Assembly (NCBI RefSeq): GCF_025264685.1
Contig: NZ_CP073721.1
Location: forward strand, 6,341,501 to 6,405,500
Length of the DNA stretch: 64,000 nt
DNA from: Dactylosporangium roseum
GTDB lineage: Bacteria; Actinomycetota; Actinomycetes; Mycobacteriales; Micromonosporaceae
Direction: 5' to 3'
Shown: one piece after another, positions 40,757-49,103 of the stretch
Position numbering within the stretch: position 1 is the stretch's first letter
How the letters are laid out: each line of letters starts with the position of its first letter
The notes under the pieces: generated by a model
Seen by the model: the letters and a program-made list of their open reading frames with translations, nothing else
Told to the model about the DNA's origin: nothing
Database searches by the model: none
Position numbers and translations under genes: made by a program

Positions 40757-42130
40757 TCAGGCCCTGACCGTGGACCGGGACAGGTGCGCGAGGACCGCCT
40801 GGTTGGCCTCCCAGCCGTCCGGGAAGCGGACCGGGACGTTGAGGTGCACCGGCTCCGCCGACGGGTGGTTGTCCAGCAGCTCCGCGATCCCGGCCCGCGC
40901 GACGACGATGCAGGCGTGCCGGTGGCGGGACGTGAGCACGCACAGCCGCCCGGCCTCCAGGTGGAACGCGCCGGCGTCCCGGCGACCCGAGAGCGGGTGC
41001 AGCACGACCGTGACGTCGTACTCGCGGCCCTGGAGCCGGTTCGCGGTGTCGACCGTGACGTCCGCGGCGACGCTGCCGGCGAGGGCCTGCCGGATGGCGG
41101 CCACCTGATCGCGGTGCGCGGCGCCGACCGCGACCCGCTCGGCGGTGACCGGGCGGCCGTCGGGGGCGTGCTCGGAGTACGCGACCGGCCCCCGTTGCAG
41201 CAGGCGGGTCACCAGCGCGGCGATCGTCGCCACCGCCTCCCGGTCGGTGCGCACGGTGTGGCGGGCGGGCAGCTCGTGGAGCGCCCAGCCGGTGCGCCGG
41301 GCGATCTCCAGCGTGTTGTCGATCCCCTGCCCAAGGTCAAGCGCCGAAGGCGTCGACCGGTGCTGGCGAGGACCGAGGTCAAGCGCCGAAGGTGTCGACC
41401 GGTGCTGGCGAGAGCCTCCGCCGATCGCGCTGGTGGAGAACTCCAGCCGCCGGTCCCCCTCCGCGGTTCCCGCCCGGAACGGGGTGAACGGGTAGAAGGC
41501 CGCCGACACCAGGTCGGCCGCCGACGGCGGCAGCCGCCAGGACACCGGCAGCCGGTGCACCGGCAGGTCGGAGTTGTGGCGCAGCAGCACCGCCACGGCG
41601 CTCTGCATCGGATCCCACGACAGGCCGGCCCACCGCTCGCCCGCCACCACGGAGAACGGGTCGAGCTGGCCCGGGTCGCCCACGAACAGGCCCCGGGAGA
41701 ACCGGCCGGCGACCCGCAGCAACATGTCGGAACGCATCTGATATGCCTCGTCGACGATGGCCCGCTCCCAGGTGCCGTCGCTCACCGTGGCCCATTTCGC
41801 CGCGGTGCCGATGACGACGGCGCTGTTCTGCACGTCGGACACCGCGCCGCTGACGGTGACGGTTCCGTGCTTGATCACCCGCTGGGCGGGCACGTAGGTC
41901 GACGCGGACAGCCGCCCGATCTCGAGCTGCGGCGCGGCGGTGGCGAGCCGGTCGATCAGGTCGTCGACCTGCTCGTTGGTCTGCGCGATCACCATCAGCC
42001 GTTCGCCGCTCTCGGCCATGGTACGGGCGGCGTGGACGACCAGCGTCGACTTGCCCGCGCCGGGCGGCGAGTCGACGACCACGCCGCGCCCCTGTGAGCT
42101 GCCGAAATCACGCAGGATCGCCTCGATCAC
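40757..42130 (-). CDS. Superfamily 1 helicase-like ATPase
   Basis: A 457-residue P-loop ATPase with SF1 (Dna2/UvrD-like) motifs: Walker A SPPGAGKSTLV (residues 21-31), motif Ia VIAQTNEQVDDLI, Walker B AIVDEAY (DE at 127-128), motif III VGDPGQLDPFS, motif IV-like HRLPVSWRLPPSAADL and motif V/VI region DTANRLQGREYDVTVVLHP. It is compact, lacking large inserted domains. GTG at 42130 follows GGAGG and overlaps the upstream gene by 4 bases (GTGA). A 42-bp tandem repeat lies between motifs IV and V. Last gene of the nuclease-helicase operon. Confidence 0.82.
   Translation of the reverse strand: MIEAILRDFGSSQGRGVVVDSPPGAGKSTLVVHAARTMAESGERLMVIAQTNEQVDDLIDRLATAAPQLEIGRLSASTYVPAQRVIKHGTVTVSGAVSDVQNSAVVIGTAAKWATVSDGTWERAIVDEAYQMRSDMLLRVAGRFSRGLFVGDPGQLDPFSVVAGERWAGLSWDPMQSAVAVLLRHNSDLPVHRLPVSWRLPPSAADLVSAAFYPFTPFRAGTAEGDRRLEFSTSAIGGGSRQHRSTPSALDLGPRQHRSTPSALDLGQGIDNTLEIARRTGWALHELPARHTVRTDREAVATIAALVTRLLQRGPVAYSEHAPDGRPVTAERVAVGAAHRDQVAAIRQALAGSVAADVTVDTANRLQGREYDVTVVLHPLSGRRDAGAFHLEAGRLCVLTSRHRHACIVVARAGIAELLDNHPSAEPVHLNVPVRFPDGWEANQAVLAHLSRSTVRA
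41334..41417. repeat. 42-bp in-frame tandem repeat in the helicase gene
   Basis: Two units of 42 bases (AGGTCAAGCGCCGAAGGYGT and on) with a few mismatches. In the protein this gives a duplicated RQHRSTPSALDLG segment. The frame is kept because the unit is 14 codons. Confidence 0.92.
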
Positions 42131-43602
42131 GACCAGTCCTCCGTGGCGTCGAGGTCGGTTGGCGGGAGCTCCGGCGGCGGCCCGCCGTGCGTCCACGGTG
42201 TGTCCTCCCGGCTCGGGAACTTCCCGGGCGGCTGGTAGGAGTCCGTGACGGGTCCGTAGGTGACCCGCTCACCGACCTCGGGCACGGAGCCCGGTGCCGG
42301 GTTCTTGACCGAGCGGCCCATGCCCTTGCTGAGCTCGAGCACGACGTCCACATCGGACACCGAGATCACGACGGCCTGCTGGGCGAGGCGCGCGGGCGAG
42401 ACGAGCTGTGCGCCGGGCTCGAGGCGCACCGGGTCGTCGGTCTGCACGGTGATGTGCGGGCGCAAGGCGGCCTTCTTGCCCGAGGTGTCGACGCGGTTGG
42501 GCGAAGCGGCCACGACGGTGCCGGTGAACGCCTCGCCCGCCAGCCGGAACTCGGCCATGACGAGCGGGTCGTCGAGCGCGCGCTGCGCGTCGTAGCGGGC
42601 CTGTTCACGCTCCAGCCGGTCGAGCCGGCCGGCCGCGGCGACGGCGCTGTCCCGCCGCGGCTGGGGCAGCGCGGTGCCCTCGGCCAGCGACATGTGGTAC
42701 ACCGTGAAGACATCGCGGTCGATGGCCCAGCGGGCCTCGACGGACGTGCCCGGCCGCCGGGCCCGCAGCAGGCCGACCGCCTGCCAGACCAGTTCCCAGG
42801 TGGGTTGCAACTGGTCGGACAGGGCCGCGGTGAGCGCGGCGACGGCACGCTCGCGGGCGTGGTCGTCGGCGGCGCGGGCCACGGTGGCCAGCGCGGGCGC
42901 CAGGATCTCGTTGTCGAAGGTCGGGTCGGTGCTCGGCCCGGCGGGCGGCCAGCGCAGCGGGTCCTCGGCCAGGGCGGCGGCGGTCGCGCCGTCGAGGCCG
43001 TCGGGCGGGTCGATCCAGCCGATCAGCGCGGCGAGGTTGGCGTCCTCCAGGCCGCTCTGACCGGTGGCCCAGTGCGCGCCGAGCACCTCGGTCATCGCCA
43101 GCAGCATCGCCGATCCGGGGTGGTCGGCGCGTTCCCGCAGGAACGTCAGCCACTGCCCGAGCAGCGGGACGCTGCGGTGCACCGGGTACGGGCCGAAGGG
43201 GCGGCGAAACCTGGTCGAGCGGCCGAGCAGCCGGACGAATTCCACACCGCCGCGGTTGGGCACCAGCACCTGCGGCGCCTCGGCGTACCGCACCTTCGAC
43301 GTCTGAGCGGTGTCGACGGCACGGGCGCAGCCGTCCACATAGGACAGCAGGACCCGGGCCAACCGCGCGACGAAGTCGAACCGCTGCGTGCGGTCGCGCG
43401 GGTTCGCCACGACGAGCAGCCGGGGCGCCGCCGGGTCGGTGCCGACCATCGCGGCCAGCGGGGCGGCGGCCTCGCCGGCGAGGCTGAGCGGCACAAGGAC
43501 CAGCGGCCGGTCGGCGATGTGCGTGTGCCGGACGGTGGTCAGCGGCTGCGCCCGCCCCGACTCGACCGCCTCCGCCCTGGCGAGTGCGGTCAGGATGCTC
43601 AC
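42127..43602 (-). CDS. Unrecognised protein of the nuclease-helicase operon
   Basis: I do not recognise this 491-residue soluble protein. It has no signal peptide, membrane segment or P-loop. The first about 100 residues contain alternating hydrophobic strands (RPLVLVPLSL, PRLLVVANPRDRTQRF). A helical middle (about 150-330) follows. The C-terminal part (VVAASPNRVDTSGKKAALRP, LRPHITVQTDD) is beta-rich and could be an OB-like fold. GTG at 43602 overlaps the nuclease gene by 4 bases and its stop overlaps the helicase start by 4 bases. Strict coupling suggests a stoichiometric complex with both. Confidence 0.75.
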   Translation of the reverse strand: MSILTALARAEAVESGRAQPLTTVRHTHIADRPLVLVPLSLAGEAAAPLAAMVGTDPAAPRLLVVANPRDRTQRFDFVARLARVLLSYVDGCARAVDTAQTSKVRYAEAPQVLVPNRGGVEFVRLLGRSTRFRRPFGPYPVHRSVPLLGQWLTFLRERADHPGSAMLLAMTEVLGAHWATGQSGLEDANLAALIGWIDPPDGLDGATAAALAEDPLRWPPAGPSTDPTFDNEILAPALATVARAADDHARERAVAALTAALSDQLQPTWELVWQAVGLLRARRPGTSVEARWAIDRDVFTVYHMSLAEGTALPQPRRDSAVAAAGRLDRLEREQARYDAQRALDDPLVMAEFRLAGEAFTGTVVAASPNRVDTSGKKAALRPHITVQTDDPVRLEPGAQLVSPARLAQQAVVISVSDVDVVLELSKGMGRSVKNPAPGSVPEVGERVTYGPVTDSYQPPGKFPSREDTPWTHGGPPPELPPTDLDATEDWS

Positions 43603-44726
43603 GCGATCCCTTCGAGGCACTCGGTGCGCAGCCGGTGCGCGAAGCGCAGCAGCCCGGCGATCTCCTCCTGGCCCGCGCCCGGGGTGAGCGTGCCACGGGC
43701 CAGGCCGAGCACCGTGCCGATGCTCTCCACGCCGCCGAGATCGTCGCGGACCGAACGACCCAGCGCCGCCGTCGAGCCGGCCGACTCCTCCCGGCAGAGG
43801 AACGCCATCTCGCAGGTGCCGAGGCAGTCCGGGCTGTACCTCGCGTCGATCGCGCTCACCGCCTTGCGTAGCTCGTCGGCCGGGCGGGTGGGCAGGTGGT
43901 CGGCGTCGTAGCCGAGGTCGAACGACAGCCCGGCGGGCAGCGAGTCGAGGATGTCGTCCAGCCGGGTGAGCCGCGAGAGCTGCCGCCGCAGCACCGAGAG
44001 CTGCTTGCGCACGTCGACCAGCGTCGCCGTGGGCCGGTTCGCGAAGTTCTCCGGGCAGACGAGCACCACGTCGTGCGAGACGGTCTCCGGCGGATAGCCG
44101 AGCTCGCCGAGCAGCTCGCGCATCGCCAGCACGTAGACCGCCGACTGCCGAGCGGCCGCGGCCGTCTTGCCCGCGTCGGCCTGCCCGTCGATGACGGCGA
44201 ACGACTTGATCTCGACGACGTAGAACTTGCCGCCGGCCCGGAACGCGATGAGGTCGGGCTCCAGGTAGGCGTAGTAGCCGGCGATGTCGAGCCGCAGCAT
44301 CGGGTGGTCGAAGAGCGTGCCGGCGTCGTCGCGCTCCCCCGCGGCGCGGGCCAGCAGGCTCTTCGTGCGGGCGTACCGCACCTCGCGGCTGGCGTTGCCG
44401 CCGACGTTGGACAGGTCGTCGTACGCCACCTCGGGGATGGCCAGCCCCAGCCGCTCGCGCAGCAGTTGCAGCAGCTCGGCCGCGCCGTCGGCCTTGACCT
44501 GCGCCTCGAAGGCGTTGCCCCGGGCGATCGCGAACCGGGACTGGCCGAAGCCGGCCGGATAACCGAGGTGCCCGGCCACGGCACCCTTGTTGACCCCGGC
44601 GGCGTCCATCAGCCCCCGGCGGCCGCAGCCCGGGTTGCTGGTGAGCGCCGAGATCGTGCGCGCGTTGTGATTGCGCGGCGCAACCGTGCCGCGGATGCGG
44701 TCCAGCCGGTCGACCAATGCGTCCAT
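43599..44726 (-). CDS. PD-(D/E)XK (RecB/Cas4-type) nuclease with putative Fe-S cluster
   Basis: A 375-residue protein with a RecB-family nuclease core: RGNAFEAQV (motif I region), LEPDLIAF (Asp158), VVEIKSF (Glu172, Lys174) and QSAVY (Q194xxxY198). It also has one Cys near the N-terminus (Cys34, NPGCGRRGLM) and three at the C-terminus (Cys301, 305, 311 in YSPDCLGTCEMAFLC). One early plus three late cysteines is the layout of the 4Fe-4S cage in Cas4, AddB and Dna2 nucleases. ATG at 44726. The neighbouring SF1 helicase supports a DNA-processing helicase-nuclease, of unknown purpose. Confidence 0.78.
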   Translation of the reverse strand: MDALVDRLDRIRGTVAPRNHNARTISALTSNPGCGRRGLMDAAGVNKGAVAGHLGYPAGFGQSRFAIARGNAFEAQVKADGAAELLQLLRERLGLAIPEVAYDDLSNVGGNASREVRYARTKSLLARAAGERDDAGTLFDHPMLRLDIAGYYAYLEPDLIAFRAGGKFYVVEIKSFAVIDGQADAGKTAAAARQSAVYVLAMRELLGELGYPPETVSHDVVLVCPENFANRPTATLVDVRKQLSVLRRQLSRLTRLDDILDSLPAGLSFDLGYDADHLPTRPADELRKAVSAIDARYSPDCLGTCEMAFLCREESAGSTAALGRSVRDDLGGVESIGTVLGLARGTLTPGAGQEEIAGLLRFAHRLRTECLEGIA

Positions 44727-44754
44727 GGGCGTCTCATTTCGGGGAAGGCGTGCA

Positions 44755-45570
44755 TCAGTTCGCGGTCCTGCGCATTTTCTGCAGCCGGGCGCCGAAAAGC
44801 GCCTCGGCGCCGTCGAGCCGTTCCTGCGCCCGGGACGCCGCCGCGGCGCGGTCCGCGGCGTCGGCCTCGAGGTGGACGTCGAGCTCGGCCCGGGCCAGTT
44901 CGGCCACGATCGCGGGGTCGACCACACCGCCGGCGGCGCCCGGGATGCTCGCGGCGAAACGCCACAGCAGGCGGCGGGCGTCGTGGGCGTCCTCGGGCAA
45001 CTGCGCCACCCGCTGGGCCACCCTGATCGCGCCGGTGAGGAAGTCGACTCGAGCGCTCAGCGGCCCGACCACTCGGGTCTCGAGCGGCCAGGTCGACAGT
45101 GCGAGCAGGCCCCGCGCCGGCGAGAGGAGGTCGGCGGCGAGAGCGGGACACAGATAGTACGGCCGGGCAAACGGAGCGATCTTGAAGGAGCGTTCCTCGT
45201 CGCGGCGCAGGCTGGTGAGCCGCGCGGCCACCAGCTCCCCCGGGAAGAAGGCGTCGTGCACCGCGATGATCAGCTTGGGTGCCGCCGGGACACCCAGGAG
45301 TGTGAGCGCGTGGTGCACCTGCTCGCGGATGGAAAGCATCGGCGGCGGCATACGGCCGAGCGCCCCGGCCCGCTCCGGGACGGCCCGATCCTCCAGGTCG
45401 GCCAGGGCGTCGTCCCAGGCGTGCTCCGCACGGCGCAGCTCGGCCCGCAGCGCGCGGGCATGCGTCCGGTCACCGACGGTGGCGGCGCGCCGCAGCTCGC
45501 CCCGCAGCCGGTCGATCCTCCGCTCGAGGGCCTCGATGGAGGCCGAGGTCGGTTCGGACACGAACGGCAC
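44755..45570 (-). CDS. Unrecognised coiled-coil protein, first gene of the nuclease-helicase operon
   Basis: Not recognised. The 271-residue product has an N-terminal coiled coil (about residues 10-55; IEALERRIDRLRGELRRAAT with heptad Leu/Ile) and a C-terminal helix rich in Ala, Arg and Glu. The middle (LGVPAAPKLIIAVHDAFF, RPYYLCPALAADLL) is mixed alpha/beta. GTG at 45570 follows GGAA; a GTG three codons later is possible. It lies 28 bases upstream of the nuclease gene and, being first, may be the oligomerisation or sensing partner. Confidence 0.7.
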   Translation of the reverse strand: MPFVSEPTSASIEALERRIDRLRGELRRAATVGDRTHARALRAELRRAEHAWDDALADLEDRAVPERAGALGRMPPPMLSIREQVHHALTLLGVPAAPKLIIAVHDAFFPGELVAARLTSLRRDEERSFKIAPFARPYYLCPALAADLLSPARGLLALSTWPLETRVVGPLSARVDFLTGAIRVAQRVAQLPEDAHDARRLLWRFAASIPGAAGGVVDPAIVAELARAELDVHLEADAADRAAAASRAQERLDGAEALFGARLQKMRRTAN

Positions 45571-45661
45571 GGTAGCCGGTTCCAGCAAACTCCAGCAAAG
45601 ACCAGTGTCGGCGTGTCGCCGCGTTCGCCAACTCACGTGCCGCCGCGTTCGCCGCGTGGTT

Positions 45662-45745
45662 GCGCGTTGATCATGCAGTTGTGGTGCCTGGACACTCCCT
45701 GAATGCCCGGTTTGTCCAGGCACCACAACTGCATGATCAACGCGC
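45662..45745. repeat. Family A palindromic repeat, copy 3
   Basis: Arms GCGCGTTGATCATGCAGTTG-TGGTGCCTGGACA and its mirror, the longest perfect stem of the four copies. The loop has CTCCCTGAATGCCCGGTT. It lies between the nuclease-helicase operon and the acyltransferase gene. Confidence 0.95.
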
Positions 45746-45783
45746 GGATCGGGGGGTGGGGGCGCGCGTGTCGCCCTCGGGTG

Positions 45784-46818
45784 TCAGGCGGGGACCGGGG
45801 CCGCGTGCTCCGGAACGGCCGCACGGGTGCGCTTCGGCAGCGGGACGAGCTGCGGTTTGCGCTTGGCCGCGAGGTCCTCGACCCAGCCGAGACTAAGCAC
45901 CACCACCGCTACCAGCAGGAACACGGCACTTAGCTGGATCAGCCCCCCGGTCGCGCCGAGCAGCGAGACGCCGAACCACAGCGCGGCGCTGCGCACGAAG
46001 ATGATGATGGCCTCGTGCCAGAGGTAGATGGTGAGCGCGCGCCGGTTGACCGCCTCGACGACCGGCTCCGCGGCGCCGAGGGACATCACCGCCGGCGCGG
46101 CGTTGAGCATCACCAGCAGGAACGCCGTCGACCACAGCGTGTCGGCGACCGGCATGTCGTTGAGGTCGTAGCCGCGCGGGCCGGGGTTGTTGTACAGCAG
46201 GGTGAGCCCGATCCCGCCCATCACCGCCGCGAGCGGCCAGAGCACCTTCTTCGAGATGCGCTGGAGGGTGCCGTCATGGTGCGCGAAGCCGAGCATCCAG
46301 GCCGGCGCGTACATGAAGAAGTCACGCACGATGCCGCCGTCGCCGTGGCCGGTCTCCCACAACACGACCAGCACCGTGAACGGCACCAGCAGCGACGGGA
46401 TCGGCCAGCGGCGGAACACCCACAGCAGCACCGGGGACAGGATGATGAACCAGAGGTACGAGCGGATGTACCAGATCTGGCCGAACATCGGCGCGCCCCA
46501 GTCGCTCGCCGGCGGGTCGCCGACCGGGAAGAACCACAGCAGGAGCCGCCACGTGTGTTCCAGGCCACCCATGATGCTCATGATCACCACGGCGAAGGCG
46601 CCGAGGACCCAGAACGGCGGCAGGATGCGGCGCATCCGCCTGGCGAGGGACCGGACGCCGGAGCGATCCAGTGAGGCGGCCATCAGGGAACCGCCGAGCG
46701 CGAACATCAGCCCCATGGCCGGGAACGCCACGGTCAGCCACGCGAATCCGAGGGTGTGGTACGTGACCACGCGGATGATCGCGACGGCTCGCAGGAGGTC
46801 TACGTACCGGTTCCGCAT
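45784..46818 (-). CDS. Acyltransferase 3-family membrane protein
   Basis: A 344-residue protein with about ten membrane helices, of the family that O-acetylates polysaccharides, peptidoglycan or small molecules. The opening RYVDLLRAVAIIRVVTYHTLG carries the conserved Arg and His, followed by GGSLMAASLDRSG and RRMRRILPPFWVLG; IWYIRSYLWFIILSPVLLWV matches the family central block. Substrate unknown. Start: ATG at 46818, which begins the first helix; the upstream DNA has a likely operator at 46842-46863. Confidence 0.88.
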   Translation of the reverse strand: MRNRYVDLLRAVAIIRVVTYHTLGFAWLTVAFPAMGLMFALGGSLMAASLDRSGVRSLARRMRRILPPFWVLGAFAVVIMSIMGGLEHTWRLLLWFFPVGDPPASDWGAPMFGQIWYIRSYLWFIILSPVLLWVFRRWPIPSLLVPFTVLVVLWETGHGDGGIVRDFFMYAPAWMLGFAHHDGTLQRISKKVLWPLAAVMGGIGLTLLYNNPGPRGYDLNDMPVADTLWSTAFLLVMLNAAPAVMSLGAAEPVVEAVNRRALTIYLWHEAIIIFVRSAALWFGVSLLGATGGLIQLSAVFLLVAVVVLSLGWVEDLAAKRKPQLVPLPKRTRAAVPEHAAPVPA

Positions 46819-46841
46819 CCCCTACAGGTTGCCCTGTGCGT

Positions 46842-46863
46842 CTTAACGGCAACCTTCGTTAAG
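46842..46863. promoter_or_regulatory. Inverted repeat operator candidate upstream of the acyltransferase gene
   Basis: CTTAACG-GCAACCTT-CGTTAAG, a perfect 7-bp palindrome with an 8-base spacer, 24 bases before the start codon in an AT-richer region. This is the size of a dimeric regulator site. Regulator unknown. Confidence 0.5.
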
Positions 46864-47028
46864 CTCAAAATTGGCTGTGTTTCTTCTCAAAGATCGTAGA
46901 GACCGCAAGCCGTAACCGATCGGGCAATAGGCGTGGTTCACCCTTTTCTCACCTATTGGACACCGGCTCCACCGCGCGACCGGTGCCAGCGGATGCGGGT
47001 CCGTCGATTTACGGCCGGGACGTCCGGT

Positions 47029-47544
47029 TCACGCCCCTGATACCCGATCGAGGGTCGCGGCAAGCGAGTCGTAGTCGTACGCCCCGTCGTGGAGGGCCCC
47101 GTTGACGTAGAACGCCGGGACGTCGCCGACGCCGCTGTCCCGGCCACTGCTCAGGTCGCGGTCGATCCGTTCGTAGTGCGCACGGGTTCCCCCGGTGTCG
47201 GGCAGCCCGAACTGGTCGGCGTACCGCGCGAGGTCCGGGTCCTCGAGGCGGTCCTGATGGGCGAGGAGCAGCGCGTGCATCCCCCAGAACGCTCCGGCGT
47301 CGGCGGCGGCCTCGGCGAGCAGGGCGGCGGGCATCGCCCGGGGGTGGGCGTCGACGAGGGGAAAGTGGCGGAATGCGAAGCGCAGCCGGTCGCCGAGGCG
47401 CAACTGCAGGCGTTCCACGACACCGAAGGCCCGCCCGGTCCCAGGGGAGGCGTAGTCGCCGTACTCCACCAGGGTCAGCGGCGCGGTCGCGTAACCCTGG
47501 ACGTGGTCGTCGCCGGTCAGCGGGAGACTCAACCTGGTACCCAT
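47029..47544 (-). CDS. DsbA-fold thioredoxin-like protein without CxxC
   Basis: A 171-residue DsbA/thioredoxin_4 family protein: LTLVEYGDYASPGTGRAFGV, RLRFAFRHFPLVDAHPRAMP, ALLLAHQDRLEDPDLARYAD and the cis-Pro block GVGDVPAFYVNGALHDGAYD. Where relatives have CPxC, this reads SPGT (residues 33-36), and no Cys is present in the protein. There is no signal peptide. It cannot do dithiol chemistry; it may bind a partner, or conjugate with thiols non-classically. It lies 46 bases downstream of the EF-Tu gene on the same strand. Confidence 0.85.
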   Translation of the reverse strand: MGTRLSLPLTGDDHVQGYATAPLTLVEYGDYASPGTGRAFGVVERLQLRLGDRLRFAFRHFPLVDAHPRAMPAALLAEAAADAGAFWGMHALLLAHQDRLEDPDLARYADQFGLPDTGGTRAHYERIDRDLSSGRDSGVGDVPAFYVNGALHDGAYDYDSLAATLDRVSGA

Positions 47545-47590
47545 GCGGTCATCCTGCCCATAACGGGCAGGATGACGCATGTGTGCGGTG

Positions 47591-48778
47591 CTAGTCCAGC
47601 AGCTCGGTCACCGTGCCGGCGCCGACGGTACGGCCACCCTCGCGGATGGCGAACCCGAGGCCGACGTCCATCGCGATCGGCTGGCCGAGCTCGACCGTCA
47701 GGTCGACGGTGTCACCCGGCATCACCATCGTGACCTCGCCGAGGTCGACCGAGCCCACCACGTCCGTGGTGCGGAAGTAGAACTGCGGCCGGTAGTTGGC
47801 GAAGAACGGCGTGTGCCGTCCACCCTCCTTCGTGGTGAGCGCGTAGACGTGCGCCCGGAACCGCCGGTGCGGCGCGACCGTGCCGGGCAGGGCGACCACC
47901 TGGCCGCGCTGCACCTCGTCACGGCGGACACCCCGCAGCAGCAGCGCCGCGTTGTCACCCGCCTCGGCCCGGTCGAGCTGCTTGCCGAACATCTCCAGGC
48001 CGGTCACCACGCTGGACCGGGTGGGTCCCAGCCCGACGATCTCGACCGGCGTGTTCAGCACCAGCTTGCCCCGCTCGACGGCGCCGGTGACGACGGTGCC
48101 CCGCCCGGTGATGGTGAGGACGTTTTCGATCGGCATCAGGAACGGCTCGCCCAGCACGCGCTCGGGCAGCGGCACGTACTCGTCGACCGCGTCGAGCAGG
48201 TCGACGACCGCCCGCGTCCACACCGGGTCGCCCTCCAGGGCCTTGAGCGCCGAGACGCGGATCACCGGGATGTCGTCCCCGGGGAACCCGTACTCGCTCA
48301 GCAGCTCGCGGACCTCGAGCTCGACCAGGTCGAGCAGCTCGGTGTCGTCGACCGCGTCGGCCTTGTTCATCGCCACGACGAGATAGGGCACGCCGATCCG
48401 GCGGGCGAGCAGCACGTGCTCGCGCGTCTGCGGCATGACCCCGTCGACGGCGCTGACGACCAGGATCGCGCCGTCGACCTGGGCCGCACCGGTGATCATG
48501 TTCTTCACGTAGTCGGCGTGACCGGGCATGTCGACGTGCGCGTAGTGGCGCGTCGCCGTCTCGTACTCGACGTGGGCGATGTTGATGGTGATGCCCCGGG
48601 TGATCTCCTCCGGCGCCCGGTCGATCCCCTCGAACGAGGTGTACCGGTTGACTGCCGGGTACCGCTCCGCGAGCACCTTGGTGATGGCGGCGGTCAGGGT
48701 CGTCTTGCCGTGGTCGACGTGACCCATCGTGCCGATGTTGAGATGGGGCTTGCTCCTCGTGTACGCCTGCTTGGCCAT
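47591..48778 (-). CDS. Elongation factor Tu paralogue (tuf3-like)
   Basis: A 395-residue EF-Tu: G1 GHVDHGKTTL, switch I RGITINIAHVEYET, G3 DMPGH, G4 NKAD, and both beta-barrel domains (ENVLTITGRGTVVTGAVERG, VELGQPIAMDVGLGFAIREG). The G3 motif has Met in place of the usual Cys of DCPGH, and the residue pattern resembles the divergent Tuf3 of Streptomyces rather than the main Tuf1. No ribosomal-protein genes flank it, unlike the str operon, so it is a stand-alone copy. ATG at 48778 follows GTGGAGTG. Confidence 0.9.
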   Translation of the reverse strand: MAKQAYTRSKPHLNIGTMGHVDHGKTTLTAAITKVLAERYPAVNRYTSFEGIDRAPEEITRGITINIAHVEYETATRHYAHVDMPGHADYVKNMITGAAQVDGAILVVSAVDGVMPQTREHVLLARRIGVPYLVVAMNKADAVDDTELLDLVELEVRELLSEYGFPGDDIPVIRVSALKALEGDPVWTRAVVDLLDAVDEYVPLPERVLGEPFLMPIENVLTITGRGTVVTGAVERGKLVLNTPVEIVGLGPTRSSVVTGLEMFGKQLDRAEAGDNAALLLRGVRRDEVQRGQVVALPGTVAPHRRFRAHVYALTTKEGGRHTPFFANYRPQFYFRTTDVVGSVDLGEVTMVMPGDTVDLTVELGQPIAMDVGLGFAIREGGRTVGAGTVTELLD

Positions 48779-49103
48779 CTGACACTCCACAGTGGATTTG
48801 TGGTCCGGTGTGCAGAACCCTGTGCCGAGGCCGGGAATCCTCTTGGGAAGGGGGTCTCCGGCTCGGCCGGCTCACCCTCCTCCGTCGGTTCCGCGGGAAG
48901 CTGCGGGAGGAGGGTCAGCGTCGCAGGCCGGCCTCTAGCGCCGCGGCTAGCGCTGAAGGCGCCCAGGCGACCGCCGAGCCGGCCAGCAGGCCCAGCTCCA
49001 GGAAGGCGGTCGTCACGATCACGGGGCGAACCGTAGCGCGTCGCCGCACCGAGCGGCAACGCATTTCACTACGGCGTTGGACAAACACCCCCAGGGGGTA
49101 TTC
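48779..49103. other. Intergenic stretch between FHA and EF-Tu genes
   Basis: 325 bases. It should hold the promoter of the minus-strand EF-Tu copy. A 35-codon reading frame on the minus strand at 48915-49022 (GTG start, hydrophobic, MIVTTAFLELGLLAGSAVA) is seen, but has no clear ribosome site and is not called as a gene. Nothing else recognised. Confidence 0.5.

Noticed and set aside
43599..44726. Cas4 of a CRISPR system
   Set aside because: The nuclease has a Cas4-like Cys layout, but there is no cas1, cas2 or repeat array in the window, and the partner is an SF1 helicase.
48915..49022. Small hydrophobic protein (35 codons) on the minus strand
   Set aside because: No ribosome site and too short to judge; mentioned only as a possibility in the intergenic entry.
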